64,000 nucleotides of DNA from Massilia sp. W12 (GTDB taxonomy: Bacteria; Pseudomonadota; Gammaproteobacteria; Burkholderiales; Burkholderiaceae_D), in assembly GCF_037300705.1 (NCBI RefSeq), contig NZ_CP147776.1, positions 1,302,001-1,366,000 on the forward strand, read 5' to 3'. Made by a program: the position numbers and the translations under genes. Positions 56,501 through 64,000 of this stretch are shown one piece after another. Within the stretch, counting starts at the first letter, position 1. Each line of letters opens with the position of its first letter. A model generated the notes under the pieces. That model worked only from the letters and a program-made list of their open reading frames with translations, did no database searches and had not been told where the DNA came from.

Positions 56501-56530
56501 TTTGTCGGGGAGTTTGAAGTCAAGCCATAA
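53522..56530 (+). CDS. VIT / vWA / DUF2135 exported protein
   Basis: 1002 residues from ATG 53522 (GGAG eight bases upstream); the N-terminal MWRRIVMLLSLCSLAYAG reads as a signal peptide. A VIT domain (about 65-200: GMAHTTADMVFYNPNQRNLE, EIQREQIDPGLLEM) is followed by a vWA-like region with a DSSSS metal-site motif (about 310) and LLFSDGLRN. A helical stretch with TPR-like units (about 730-850) and a C-terminal DUF2135 domain (MSWDADNSDMDLWVTDPNGE) come last. VIT-vWA proteins are exported, often surface-bound, with unknown substrates. It stands alone, with a convergent gene downstream. Confidence 0.88.
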   Translation: MWRRIVMLLSLCSLAYAGLSLAQSTATRPAGSAQAGATALPAKPNPAVGADLTAPRILPRPPQPPQFISAPGAETPIVLKSLRLQTHIVGGMAHTTADMVFYNPNQRNLEGELQFPLQEQQHIIGFALDIDGKLRAAVPVPKQRGQEIFEEIQREQIDPGLLEMTQGNNFKLRIYPLPPKGQRSVQLRYTENLTRQDQHWSMRMPLGFAQNWQEITLEVHARDLAQAPKVSGAPLAFSAQGRDYMARYEIRGKTAQQEVRLLLPRKNTPQAAVQEFAGQHYFTLEAPIEAKDSKRQLPNQVGILWDSSSSGAKRAHAAELALLDQYFKAAGQAEVSLTLLRDVALDGGSFSVRNGNWDKLRQALERVTYDGASALSAWRSAPQVQEYLLFSDGLRNYGSAPFPILAANQRLYAIQSAASSDSPRLAAWANANRGKLIQLDPAHGAAAAQALLQDGVYLEHVQAQGAGEIVFAERHVQNGMLRIAGKLENAQQGARLQLQLAGSLKHKLEVQIPAAPQAPAHPYAAQQWAQYKMRMLEGDDELHRAQIARLGQQFSIPGRETSLLVLERLEDYLRYEIDGPPELQAALAKLRETARHAKQTQQQAHLQTVLQRFKEKQAWWQKDFPKGDKPAPEKKQALIAEQRVVLTGSRLADRNAAEAASDMQERRRVVTEMPHAAPALSPAPKQASATAKEGAPNAPQISISLKKWKANAPYLTRMKNAKPEHVYAIYLDEKPGLHNSSAFYLDVAELLLEQGQQELGLRVLSNLAEMDLENRALLRILGYRLMQAQQAALALPVFEKVLRLAPHEPQSLRDLALALAQDGQQQRAVDTLNRLVEQKWDVRFPDIELIALAEMNAIIATSKQKIDTRAIDPRLLHNMPLDLRVVMSWDADNSDMDLWVTDPNGEKCDYSQVLTYQGGRMSRDFTQGYGPEEFSLRHAKPGKYRIETNFFGNRQQVLAGATTLNVKLTTGFGTDKQKDQVITLRLREAKDTVFVGEFEVKP

Positions 56531-56568
56531 ACCAGGCTTGGCGCAGGGCTTGACGAAGCTTTTTTGCT

Positions 56569-56593
56569 GTTCGTGCTGAGCTTGTCGAAGCAC
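56569..56593. repeat. Dispersed-type intergenic repeat
   Basis: The 25-base stretch beginning GTTCGTGCTGAGCTTGTCG resembles a repeat found scattered between genes in many Proteobacteria (the GCTTCGACAAGCTCAGCACGA type). Located in the 111-base gap between convergent genes. Only one copy is seen in this window. Confidence 0.5.
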
Positions 56594-56641
56594 ATCGCGG
56601 CAAACCTGCCCTGAGCGCCATAGGCGCAGGCGTATTTGGCC

Positions 56642-57826
56642 TCAGGTCTGATGCGCCAGCATGGCGTTGCGCATTGAAGCATCCAAAGCGCGCGCCAGGC
56701 TGGCAATCACATCCTCTGCGCTGTCCAGTCCCAGCGCTAAACGCACCAGACTGTCGCTGATGCCGGCGGCGGCTCTTTCCGCCGGGCTTTGTTTGTAATA
56801 CGAAAAAATACAGGGCTGCTCAATGAAGGCATGCACCCCGCCAAAGCCGGTCGCCATGAAAGCGATGTCAACCGCATCGACAAAACGCATGGTGCGCGCC
56901 AGGTCGCCGTCAAGCTCAAAAGAAATCAAGCCGCCATGTCCCCGCAGCTGATGCGCCAGTTCTGCATGCGGATGCGAGGGCAGGCCGGTGTAAAACACGC
57001 GGCGTATGCGTTTGTCCTGCTCCAGCCAGTGCGCCACCTGCATGCCGCAATCATTCAGATGGCGCATGCGCAAGTTCAGGGTTTGCATGCCGGCCATGAT
57101 GCGGGACACATTGGCGGATTCGCAAATCGCCCCGTTGACATTGCGCAAGGCGCGGATGGTTTGACACAAGGCCACGCTGCCGGCGACGCTGCCGGCCATG
57201 GCGTTGGTGTGTCCGCCGATATACTTGCCCAGACTGTGCAGCACCAGATCGGCGCCCAGCTGCAAAGGCTGTAAATTGATTGGCGTGGCCACGGTCGAAT
57301 CAATCACCAGCAGGCAGCGCGGCGGCAACAGGGCGCGCAGGGCGCGGATGTCGGTCAGCAGCAAATGCGGGTTGCTCGGCGCTTCCAGCAAGACCATGCG
57401 CGTATGCGGATTAAGTTGCGCTTCGATCTGCGCCAGGATCGCTTCGGCATGATCCAGCTCCGGTGTGATGGGACAGGTTTGTATCCCATAGCGGGGCAAA
57501 TGTTGATGGCACAGCGTGGAGATATTGCGATAGCCTTTGCTCGAATAAATCACCTGATCGCCTTGCCCGCACAAAGCCAGAATGGTGCTGAAAATCGCCG
57601 CCATGCCACTCGGAAACACCACAGCAGCCTCTGCGCCATCGAGCGCCGCCAGTTGCTGCTCCAGCAATTCCCAGCCGAAATTGTCATAACGGGCATAGCG
57701 CGCCTGCCGCCCCACACCCTGGTGATAATCAATCACTGCTTGCGAATTTTCAAAATAATAGCTGGCCGAGACCGCCATCGCCGGCACCACCGGATGCTGA
57801 AAATCCTGTTGCTGCGTCTTATTCAT
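56642..57826 (-). CDS. Cys/Met-metabolism PLP-dependent enzyme
   Basis: 394 residues from ATG 57826 (GGAGG upstream). Fold-type I signature of the cystathionine gamma-synthase/lyase family: RYARYDNF near residues 43-50, FPSGMAAI (71-78), Asp176 (VIDSTVATP) and PLP-binding Lys201 in HSLGKYIGGHTNA. The usual tyrosine in SSGMAA/YG motifs varies, so the precise reaction (gamma-synthase, gamma-lyase or acetylhomoserine-type) cannot be assigned. Single gene; convergent with the VIT protein. Confidence 0.9.
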   Translation of the reverse strand: MNKTQQQDFQHPVVPAMAVSASYYFENSQAVIDYHQGVGRQARYARYDNFGWELLEQQLAALDGAEAAVVFPSGMAAIFSTILALCGQGDQVIYSSKGYRNISTLCHQHLPRYGIQTCPITPELDHAEAILAQIEAQLNPHTRMVLLEAPSNPHLLLTDIRALRALLPPRCLLVIDSTVATPINLQPLQLGADLVLHSLGKYIGGHTNAMAGSVAGSVALCQTIRALRNVNGAICESANVSRIMAGMQTLNLRMRHLNDCGMQVAHWLEQDKRIRRVFYTGLPSHPHAELAHQLRGHGGLISFELDGDLARTMRFVDAVDIAFMATGFGGVHAFIEQPCIFSYYKQSPAERAAAGISDSLVRLALGLDSAEDVIASLARALDASMRNAMLAHQT

Positions 57827-58041
57827 ACCCCCTCCAGAATGATGTGCGTTATGCAAGCATGCAAAACCATTGTCGCTGGCGTGGATGGTATGAAGCGGGC
57901 ATCCAGTCTGGTTAAATGTAGTACATATTTTCCTGTGCGGCAATTTTTTAAGAGAGCTTAGCGCCTGTGGGCAGGCGGCGAGGGCAACGCTGCGCCTTGC
58001 AGCCCTGGCTTGCTGATTGTCAGGGCGCTGCCGCCGGCGCT

Positions 58042-58623
58042 TTAACCGACTTGCGTCCTGAGATCGGTGAAATGGCGGCGCAGATAATGCGGTGTGTTAT
58101 TGATCGACACCTCGTATTTGCGACCATCCCACAGGTTTTCACTGGTCATTTTGGGATTGGTTTTGAGTTCTGATCTGCTGGTTTTGCTTTCGCGTTTGTA
58201 ATCAACCTGCGGGGTGACATCCCTGCCGCGACTGACAAAGGTCAGCACCGTGTTGCCATAACCACGCACCAGGCCGGCAATATCGTAAGCCTCGATCGCC
58301 GCATTCGGGTAGTTGCCTTGCGAACCAAAACCCAGCGCCTGGGCGATGACCTTGGGATTATGATTCGTGTTAAAGCCGACAATCGTTAAACGGTCTGCTT
58401 TGCGCGCACCCAAGCGATTGAGCATTCTTTGAATCACTTTTTTAGTGCCTTTTTGCTGGGTTGCCACAGTTGTTGCCTGATCTATCGTGAAGTGCCCCCC
58501 AATCATCGTGTCCCCAACCGTGATCACGACGGCAGTACAGGTGGACATATTCGGGAAAGTCAGAATCGTATCTTCATCGACATGTTCTTCCATCAACAGG
58601 GTCGCAGTTCTTACCAGAGGCAT
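58042..58623 (-). CDS. Small protein with CheD/CNF-like Cys-His arrangement
   Basis: 193 residues from ATG 58623 (GGAGAAAC upstream); longer upstream frame rejected. The N-terminal part reads FPNMSTCTAVVITVGDTMIG followed by GHFTID. This places Cys29 and His44 fifteen residues apart within strand-like segments, as in glutamine deamidases of the CheD/CNF1 type (CNF1 Cys866/His881). A second strand-rich part (DRLTIVGFNTNHNPKVIAQA) and a Lys/Arg-rich tail follow. No clear family match is claimed; a deamidase fold is a hypothesis. No signal peptide and no chemotaxis genes nearby. Confidence 0.65.
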   Translation of the reverse strand: MPLVRTATLLMEEHVDEDTILTFPNMSTCTAVVITVGDTMIGGHFTIDQATTVATQQKGTKKVIQRMLNRLGARKADRLTIVGFNTNHNPKVIAQALGFGSQGNYPNAAIEAYDIAGLVRGYGNTVLTFVSRGRDVTPQVDYKRESKTSRSELKTNPKMTSENLWDGRKYEVSINNTPHYLRRHFTDLRTQVG

Positions 58624-59119
58624 ATGTTTCTCCAAGCGTTTTTTGCAATGCGGCAAGTATATGCGGCGTCCCAGCCGGCAGGCGCTTACAAAGCATGACA
58701 AGTGATTACCGGCGATGACAGCGCCGGCATGCTTTGTCAGGCTTGGCGGCGCGCCGGGATGCGGCGACGCCATGCCGGCATTCTGATGGGACGGAAAGTT
58801 GGGACACAGCGGCGGGGCAGAAAAACGGGGCAGAAATACAGAACAGAAATGCGCACAGGGATGCAGCAAACAACATGTATATGCACGTTGCCTTGACGCC
58901 TGTAAGCAATGGCTTGCCGAGCAAAAAATGCGCCAAATGATAATTGATGTGATTTATTTGATTGCAAAAAAATATCAAAAAATTCCCAAATGGCTAAGAA
59001 AATGCGTTTAAATACTGCCTGTCGGAAATTAATTTCCGGACGCACACTTTTCGCTCAGTGCTGTTTTCCGTGCAAAAAAGCCGTGCGCACAAAAAAATCA
59101 ATCATGGAGACCCTTGAAG
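58624..59119. other. Intergenic region upstream of M4 protease
   Basis: About 500 bases between divergent genes with no supported gene. The right half (58930-59020) is A+T-rich and likely carries the promoter of the protease; I could not fix boxes with confidence. Confidence 0.45.
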
Positions 59120-61312
59120 ATGAATCGCCGTCACAGCGCATTGCCGCTTCCGCTTTCCTGCCTTGCCTTAGCCATCCTCCACATCCTTACCTTCAGCCAA
59201 AGCGCCTCTGCTGCTGACCTGGTGGCGCCAGCTGATCCACACGCCAGCGCGGCCAAAGAACAGCAGCGCAAACATGTGCTGGCCGGGCCGCAGGATGCAA
59301 AAAAACAAGCCCTGGCGCAGCAATTTGCGCGTGAACATCTGCAGCAGCTGTTGGCGCACAAGGGCAATGCCGGCGACGATGTGCAAGTGTTGCGCAGCTT
59401 CAGCGACGCGCGCGGGCGCGTGTTTGTGCATGTGCAGCACACTCAGGGCGGGATTCCGGTGTGGGGTTCGCAAGCGATTGTTGAAATGGAAAGCGATGGC
59501 ATGCTGGCGCATGTGGTGGACGATGTGAAGCCGCAAGTCAATCGCGGCTTCGCCAAGGCCAGCCTGCAAGCATCGGTGACGGCGGAAAACGCCAACGCCC
59601 TGGCGCAAGCCGCCGCCGGGATGAGCGCGCGCCAGATGACCGCGCCAGCCCGGAGTGACTTATGGCTGTTGCGTGATGACAGCGGGCGCGACCGCCTGGC
59701 CTGGCGCGTTGCCCTGCGGCGCGAAGATGGCGGTAAAGACACCACCATGCCGGTGGTCTTTATTGACGCGCACAGCGGCGCCACGCTGTGGAAGTATGAC
59801 AATCTGCAAACCGCCAGCGTGGCTGTGAGCGGGGTTTCCAATTACGAAGGGACACTCAGCCTGACAGGCTTTCAGAGCGGTTCCACCTATTATCTGGAAG
59901 ATGTCGGCCGCAAACTCGGCACATTTAACTATAACAACACCACTTCGTCCTTGTCGCGCGTCAGCAGCAGCAGCGCTGACTTTAACAGCACCGTACACAA
60001 AGCGGCAGTGGACGCCCACTATGGCGCGGTGAAGACTTATGACTATTTCAAAAACGTGCATGGCCGCAATGGAATTGACGGCAATGGCGGCCCCGGCAGC
60101 ACCATGTCGATTGACGGCGTGACCAGTTTGATCGGCTCGCGCGTGCATTATTCGACGCGCTACAACAACGCGTTTTGGAACGGCTCTTACATGACCTATG
60201 GCGATGGCGACGGCACGACTTTCGGCCCGCTCACCTCGCTCGACATTGCCGGCCATGAAATGACGCATGGCATCACCGAGCGCACTGCCGGCCTGGTGTA
60301 TTCCGGCGAATCCGGCGCCTTGAATGAATCCATGTCGGATGTGTTCGGCGCCTTGGTCGAACGTTACGCCAAGGGCGAAAGCGCAGCCACCTGGAAAATC
60401 GGCGAACAGGTGTATACCCCGGCCAATGGCACAGGGGACGCCTTGCGCTATATGGACAATCCGCATCTGGCCAGCAATAACGGATTTACCGCCGATGACG
60501 ACCCCGACCACTACAGTGAGCGCTACACCGGCACGGCGGACAATGGCGGGGTGCACATCAATTCCGGCATCGCGAATAAAGCGTTTCATCTGGTGGCCAA
60601 GGGCGGCAGCCACCATCTGGGCGGCACGATGACCGGCATAGGCGCGGATGACGCCGCCAAAATCTGGTACAAGGCGCTCACCACCTATATGACCTCCAGC
60701 ACCAATTTCGCCGGCGCCCGCAGCGCTACGCTGAATGCCGCGACTGCGCTGTTTGGCGCAACGAGCGCGCAATACAATGCGGTGTGCAATGCCTGGAACA
60801 TGGTCGGGGTGGGCGCTTCCTGCAATGTCGTGCCCAATCCCAACCCCGGCACGGATCTGCTCAGCAATGGCGGCTTTGAAACCGCGATTACGCCCTGGAT
60901 CATGTCCGGCACAGGCGCTTTTTATATTGCGAATGGCAATTATCCGCAAGCCGGCACGGGTTACGCCTATTTCGGCAACGCCAACAGTGTGACGGGACAA
61001 ACCTATCAGCAAGTCACGCTGCCAGCCGGCAGCAATCTGAACTTCAGCTATTACCTGAACGTCAGCTCGGCGGAAACCACCACCACCACGCAATACGATA
61101 AATTGTTTGTCGAGGTGCGTGACACATCAGGTGTTTTGCTGGCGACCCTGGCCACCTACAGCAATTTGAATAAGGCTGCGACAGGGGCGTACAGTCTGAA
61201 GAGCCACAGCCTGGGAGCTTACGCAGGCCGCACCATCCGTCTGCAGTTCAGAACCACGACGGATTCCAGCAATATCACCACTTTCCGGGTGGATACGGCG
61301 GCGGTGAAATAA
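59120..61312 (+). CDS. Thermolysin-like M4 metalloprotease with C-terminal beta-sandwich
   Basis: 730 residues; ATG 59120 with GGAG 11 bases upstream. Signal peptide about 1-32 (ending SASA). An FTP/PepSY-type propeptide (about 50-215) precedes the catalytic domain. Zinc motif HEMTH (379-383) and Glu403 in GALNESMSD, with the thermolysin spacing of 19 residues. The DNGGVHINSGI segment holds the other active-site histidine. After residue about 570 comes a 150-residue beta-rich domain (NGGFETAITPWIMSGTG ...) similar in layout to carbohydrate-binding or P-domain-like extensions. Secreted extracellular protease, activated by removal of the propeptide. Confidence 0.94.
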   Translation: MNRRHSALPLPLSCLALAILHILTFSQSASAADLVAPADPHASAAKEQQRKHVLAGPQDAKKQALAQQFAREHLQQLLAHKGNAGDDVQVLRSFSDARGRVFVHVQHTQGGIPVWGSQAIVEMESDGMLAHVVDDVKPQVNRGFAKASLQASVTAENANALAQAAAGMSARQMTAPARSDLWLLRDDSGRDRLAWRVALRREDGGKDTTMPVVFIDAHSGATLWKYDNLQTASVAVSGVSNYEGTLSLTGFQSGSTYYLEDVGRKLGTFNYNNTTSSLSRVSSSSADFNSTVHKAAVDAHYGAVKTYDYFKNVHGRNGIDGNGGPGSTMSIDGVTSLIGSRVHYSTRYNNAFWNGSYMTYGDGDGTTFGPLTSLDIAGHEMTHGITERTAGLVYSGESGALNESMSDVFGALVERYAKGESAATWKIGEQVYTPANGTGDALRYMDNPHLASNNGFTADDDPDHYSERYTGTADNGGVHINSGIANKAFHLVAKGGSHHLGGTMTGIGADDAAKIWYKALTTYMTSSTNFAGARSATLNAATALFGATSAQYNAVCNAWNMVGVGASCNVVPNPNPGTDLLSNGGFETAITPWIMSGTGAFYIANGNYPQAGTGYAYFGNANSVTGQTYQQVTLPAGSNLNFSYYLNVSSAETTTTTQYDKLFVEVRDTSGVLLATLATYSNLNKAATGAYSLKSHSLGAYAGRTIRLQFRTTTDSSNITTFRVDTAAVK

Positions 61313-61401
61313 GGCGGGGCAGGCAGCGGCCTTGTTTGCGCGCAGGAGCTTGGCGCCGCGAACAAGGCCGCAGGGAAATCATGCAGCGACATTGCTGGCG
61401 G

Positions 61402-61423
61402 GTAGGAGCGGCTTTAGCCGCGA
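61402..61423. repeat. REP-like palindromic element
   Basis: GTAGGAGCGGCTTTAGCCGC with the perfect palindrome GCGGCTTTAGCCGC (61408-61421). This matches the GTAGGAGCGGCTT(T/C)AGCCGCGA type of repetitive extragenic palindrome common in gamma- and betaproteobacteria. Lies between convergent genes. Confidence 0.65.
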
Positions 61424-61506
61424 AAACCGGCGGTGGCGCTGCGCAGAAGCTGATTTGTGAGCAAGGGGTTAAACCCCTCCTGCCAAGCAAGCCGCAGCAG
61501 CTGTCT

Positions 61507-63999
61507 TTAGGCGCCCGCGCCAAAGCGGCGGCGTAGTTTTTGTGTCACTTCATCGCCTATCCCCATTTTTTCCGCCTTATCCAACAGATCCAGCGCTTCT
61601 TCTCGCTGCCCCAGCTTCGCCAGGGTTTTGGCTTGATCACAGTAAAACGCAGGATTTCGGCTACCCGCCGCAATCTTGCCTTGCCGCAAATCCTGTGCGC
61701 CGGGGATATCGCCTGATCGTTCCAGCGCATTGGCGTAAACAGCCTCGCAAATGTCATCGCTGATGCCACGCGCGCGCGCCAAATCCAGCACCATGAGCGC
61801 GGCGCGCGCATCGCCTTGGCCCAGCCAGGCTTTGGCTTGATCGCAGTAATCCGCAGGATGCGTGCTGCCAGCATCAATCCGCTGTTGCCGTTGCGCTTGC
61901 GCTTCTTGCCAGTGCCCGGTTGCTTGCAGAATACTGCTTTCGATCGCGTGGGTTTTAGCGTCAGTGCAATCTCGCCGGCGTGCTTCTTGCAAGAGCGCCA
62001 GCGCCGCTTCGCTCTTGCCTTCAGCATGCAGGGCGCGCGCTTCGTCGTTATAAAAAGTTGCATGTTTTGAGCCGGCATTGATTTGCTGCCTGCGCAACTG
62101 CCGTGCTTGTTCCGCTTGCCCGGTAGCGCTCAGGCAATCGGCTTTCACCGCTAGCACATGTTGATCTATCCCCTGCGGATATTCCCGCTCCAGCTTTTCT
62201 ATCTCATCCAAAAATGCCTGCGCCCCCGCCGCCCCCTGCGCCAGCAGGGCGCGGCCCAGATTAGTCCAAAGAGGCGGAAAATCTTTTTGAATCTCACAGG
62301 CTTTTTTGAAGCAGTGCAATGCATCTGCACTGTCCCAGCCATCGTTTTTCACGTGGCATTCGCCCAAAAAGCGCCAGGCGCGTGCTTCATCGGGGTCCAG
62401 ATGCAGCCAATATTCCAGCACCCGCATTTGTTCTTTGCGCGGCGCGCGGGATTGATATAAATGCGTGTATAAATTTCTAATTTTCCGCAAAGCCCAATCC
62501 AGCTTGCCGCTTAATAATTCCACGGCAATGCCATGAATGCGCTCACTATCATTGGCTGCCACCAGGTGGTAAAACGCCTCCAGCGCACGCGCAATGTTTA
62601 ATTGGGTGCGCCGTTTGCCGCCGCCCAATTGCTTCAACCAGCATTCGGCCACCGCCAGATGGCGCTCGCGCAACATTGCTTGTTTTTCCAGCGCCAAGCC
62701 ATGCGCCAATACCCCTGCGCCCGCTTCGCCGCCGGCAGCATAGCCTTGCAAGGTGCGCAGCCACTCGGCAATAAAACCGTGCAAATAAAACGCATGTCCG
62801 TCCGGGCTGCTGCTGAGCAGCATGCGCTGGTGCAAGCCATCCCAGCCGCCGCTTAAGTCCAGGCGTGCTTCCAGCCAGTCTGCATGGTCATGCGGAATTT
62901 CGCTGCGGTAGAGCGCCAGGGTTTGAATCAAAATCTGCTCGTTATTACTTAACACATTGTGAAACAAATCGTTGAGCAATTTGCCTTCCAGCGCCTCTTG
63001 CAAATCACTGCTGTGCGTATCCAGCACCTGTTCAGGGCTTTTGCCGCTGCCGCGCGCCACTTGCACCAGCAGGCTCAAGGTTAAGGGGTGTGCGGTTTTA
63101 CCATTGCCCGCGCCAATCCAGCCATAGATGCGCCTGAGCTTATCGCCCTTGTATTCCCATTGTGCGCCGGGCGGCGCGAGTGCGGCCAGCATGGCCCCGG
63201 TGGCTTCGCGGTCCAAACCCGGCACTTCGATGGCGTAGGCGGCGCTGCCCAGCAAGCCGGCGTCAGGCCGCTCGCGCAATTCCAGCACCAGCGGCAGCCG
63301 TGCGCCATAGGCTTGCTGCAAACCGGATAAAAAATGACGCATAGACAGGTCTTTAAACGCGGCGCCATTGGCTTGCAAGAGCAAATGCGCACGATCTAAG
63401 TGCAGCCAGAACGGGGTGGGATTCGGGTATTTCTTTTGCAGCTCGGCGCTAATCTGCCGGGCGTCGCCAGTGGGCGCTTGCGGATGTTCGCTTTGCTCGC
63501 CCAAAGACCAGGCAATCGCGCGGAATATATCGTTCGGGCTGGAATCGGCATGCAGCATCAATCGTAAGCCTGGCTTGCCGGCTAAAGGCGCTTGCTGGGC
63601 CAAGGCATCCAGCAAGGCGCTTTTGCCATTGCCGCGCATGCCGTACAGCAGCAAGACCGGGCGCTCTTTGAGTTTGGCGGCGCATTCGCGCAACAGTTTT
63701 TCGCGCCCAAACAGGGGGCCGGTCGCCGGGGGCGGCGTAGTCCTATTTTCTGTCCCTTGTTCTGGCTTGGGGGCGTTTGTTTGTACGGATGTGAACCAGT
63801 CAAGCTCGCGCATACGCAACGGCACATCAAACCCCCACACCCCATCTTCCGCATGCTGCGCCACCGGGTGTGTGAGCCAGCCTTGGCGGAATTGGAATAA
63901 ATGCGCCGAGCCTTGTTGCGCGCCGTTCTGGAGTTGCACAAAGTTGATCCCAAATTCATCTTCCGTCCCCGCGCCTAAAGCCCCGGCGCCGATGCGCAC
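61507..63999 (-). CDS. STAND-type ATPase with TPR-like repeats (5' end outside window)
   Basis: At least 830 residues; the frame runs off the right edge and the GTG at 63999 is probably internal. A GPLFGREKLLREC segment (94-106) precedes Walker A GMRGNGKSALL (120-130) and a probable Walker B in PFWLHLDRAH. A winged-helix/helical region (to about 480) and a long C-terminal set of TPR-like units follow, the last three with a shared R-I-x-AGS-x-(H/N)P-A-(D/F)YCDQAK pattern. This order (effector?-NTPase-TPR) is that of STAND signalling ATPases, several of which act in phage defence or conflict. The effector, if any, would be in the missing N-terminus. Confidence 0.8.
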   Translation of the reverse strand: MRIGAGALGAGTEDEFGINFVQLQNGAQQGSAHLFQFRQGWLTHPVAQHAEDGVWGFDVPLRMRELDWFTSVQTNAPKPEQGTENRTTPPPATGPLFGREKLLRECAAKLKERPVLLLYGMRGNGKSALLDALAQQAPLAGKPGLRLMLHADSSPNDIFRAIAWSLGEQSEHPQAPTGDARQISAELQKKYPNPTPFWLHLDRAHLLLQANGAAFKDLSMRHFLSGLQQAYGARLPLVLELRERPDAGLLGSAAYAIEVPGLDREATGAMLAALAPPGAQWEYKGDKLRRIYGWIGAGNGKTAHPLTLSLLVQVARGSGKSPEQVLDTHSSDLQEALEGKLLNDLFHNVLSNNEQILIQTLALYRSEIPHDHADWLEARLDLSGGWDGLHQRMLLSSSPDGHAFYLHGFIAEWLRTLQGYAAGGEAGAGVLAHGLALEKQAMLRERHLAVAECWLKQLGGGKRRTQLNIARALEAFYHLVAANDSERIHGIAVELLSGKLDWALRKIRNLYTHLYQSRAPRKEQMRVLEYWLHLDPDEARAWRFLGECHVKNDGWDSADALHCFKKACEIQKDFPPLWTNLGRALLAQGAAGAQAFLDEIEKLEREYPQGIDQHVLAVKADCLSATGQAEQARQLRRQQINAGSKHATFYNDEARALHAEGKSEAALALLQEARRRDCTDAKTHAIESSILQATGHWQEAQAQRQQRIDAGSTHPADYCDQAKAWLGQGDARAALMVLDLARARGISDDICEAVYANALERSGDIPGAQDLRQGKIAAGSRNPAFYCDQAKTLAKLGQREEALDLLDKAEKMGIGDEVTQKLRRRFGAGA

Positions 64000-64000
64000 A

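Noticed and set aside
59660-61093. 477-codon minus-strand frame opposite the M4 protease
   Set aside because: Antisense shadow; the plus frame has signal peptide, HEMTH zinc motif and Glu403.

Overview
The window looks like a chromosomal stretch of a Gram-negative proteobacterium, most plausibly a betaproteobacterium (Burkholderiales-like). This rests on the G+C-rich core genes, an ethanolamine permease/ammonia-lyase operon without microcompartment genes, a VIT/DUF2135 lipoprotein-like protein, and IS66, IS5 and IS3-type insertion sequences. I cannot fix the genus. No tRNA, rRNA or CRISPR array was seen.

Positions 1-40220 are a polymorphic-toxin (RHS) island. Three RHS genes (2-5212, cut by the window edge; 9431-14944; 25429-30981) share an almost identical G+C-rich shaft (DUF4150/PAAR-like N-terminus, YD repeats, RHS core ending at DPIGL). 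Each carries a different A+T-rich C-terminal toxin tip, followed by an overlapping small gene that is presumably its immunity protein. Before RHS2 and RHS3 lies the same regulatory module: an XRE-type regulator (minus strand) and a LuxR-type regulator with a degenerate receiver (plus strand), divergent from a compact intergenic region with two clear sigma-70-like promoters. Downstream of each XRE gene, on the same strand, is a copy of a ~405-residue multi-pass membrane protein. The segments 7650-14563 and 23648-30561 are a ~6.9 kb direct duplication.

After RHS3 (31347-40220) there is a reservoir of displaced toxin/immunity modules. Five scars of the RHS core 3' end each lead into a different tip and a following immunity-like gene; a sixth immunity gene has lost its toxin. 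Four of the five toxins are frameshifted, often at homopolymers; the fifth (34818-36485) is open but has no N-terminal delivery part. Insertion sequences have damaged the island. An IS5-like element carrying a nested IS66 element interrupts an immunity-like gene. A second IS5-like copy interrupts the second membrane-protein gene. An IS3-like element without a target duplication joins two immunity modules.

Positions 40585-64000 are ordinary chromosome with several accessory loci: an M15 peptidase and an S8 subtilase; the ethanolamine catabolism genes (permease, eutB, eutC); a beta-propeller/RTX/DUF4214 secreted protein; a four-gene minus-strand operon of cytosine-5 DNA methyltransferase, Vsr endonuclease and two tandem COG3541-type nucleotidyltransferases; a 2OG-Fe(II) oxygenase; a large VIT/vWA/DUF2135 protein; a Cys/Met-metabolism PLP enzyme; a small protein with a Cys-His arrangement reminiscent of CheD/CNF glutamine deamidases; a thermolysin-like M4 protease; and a partial STAND-type ATPase with TPR-like repeats running off the right edge.

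The best candidate for an undescribed system is the repeated unit RHS - tip/immunity - membrane protein - XRE <> LuxR - RHS, together with its tip reservoir.
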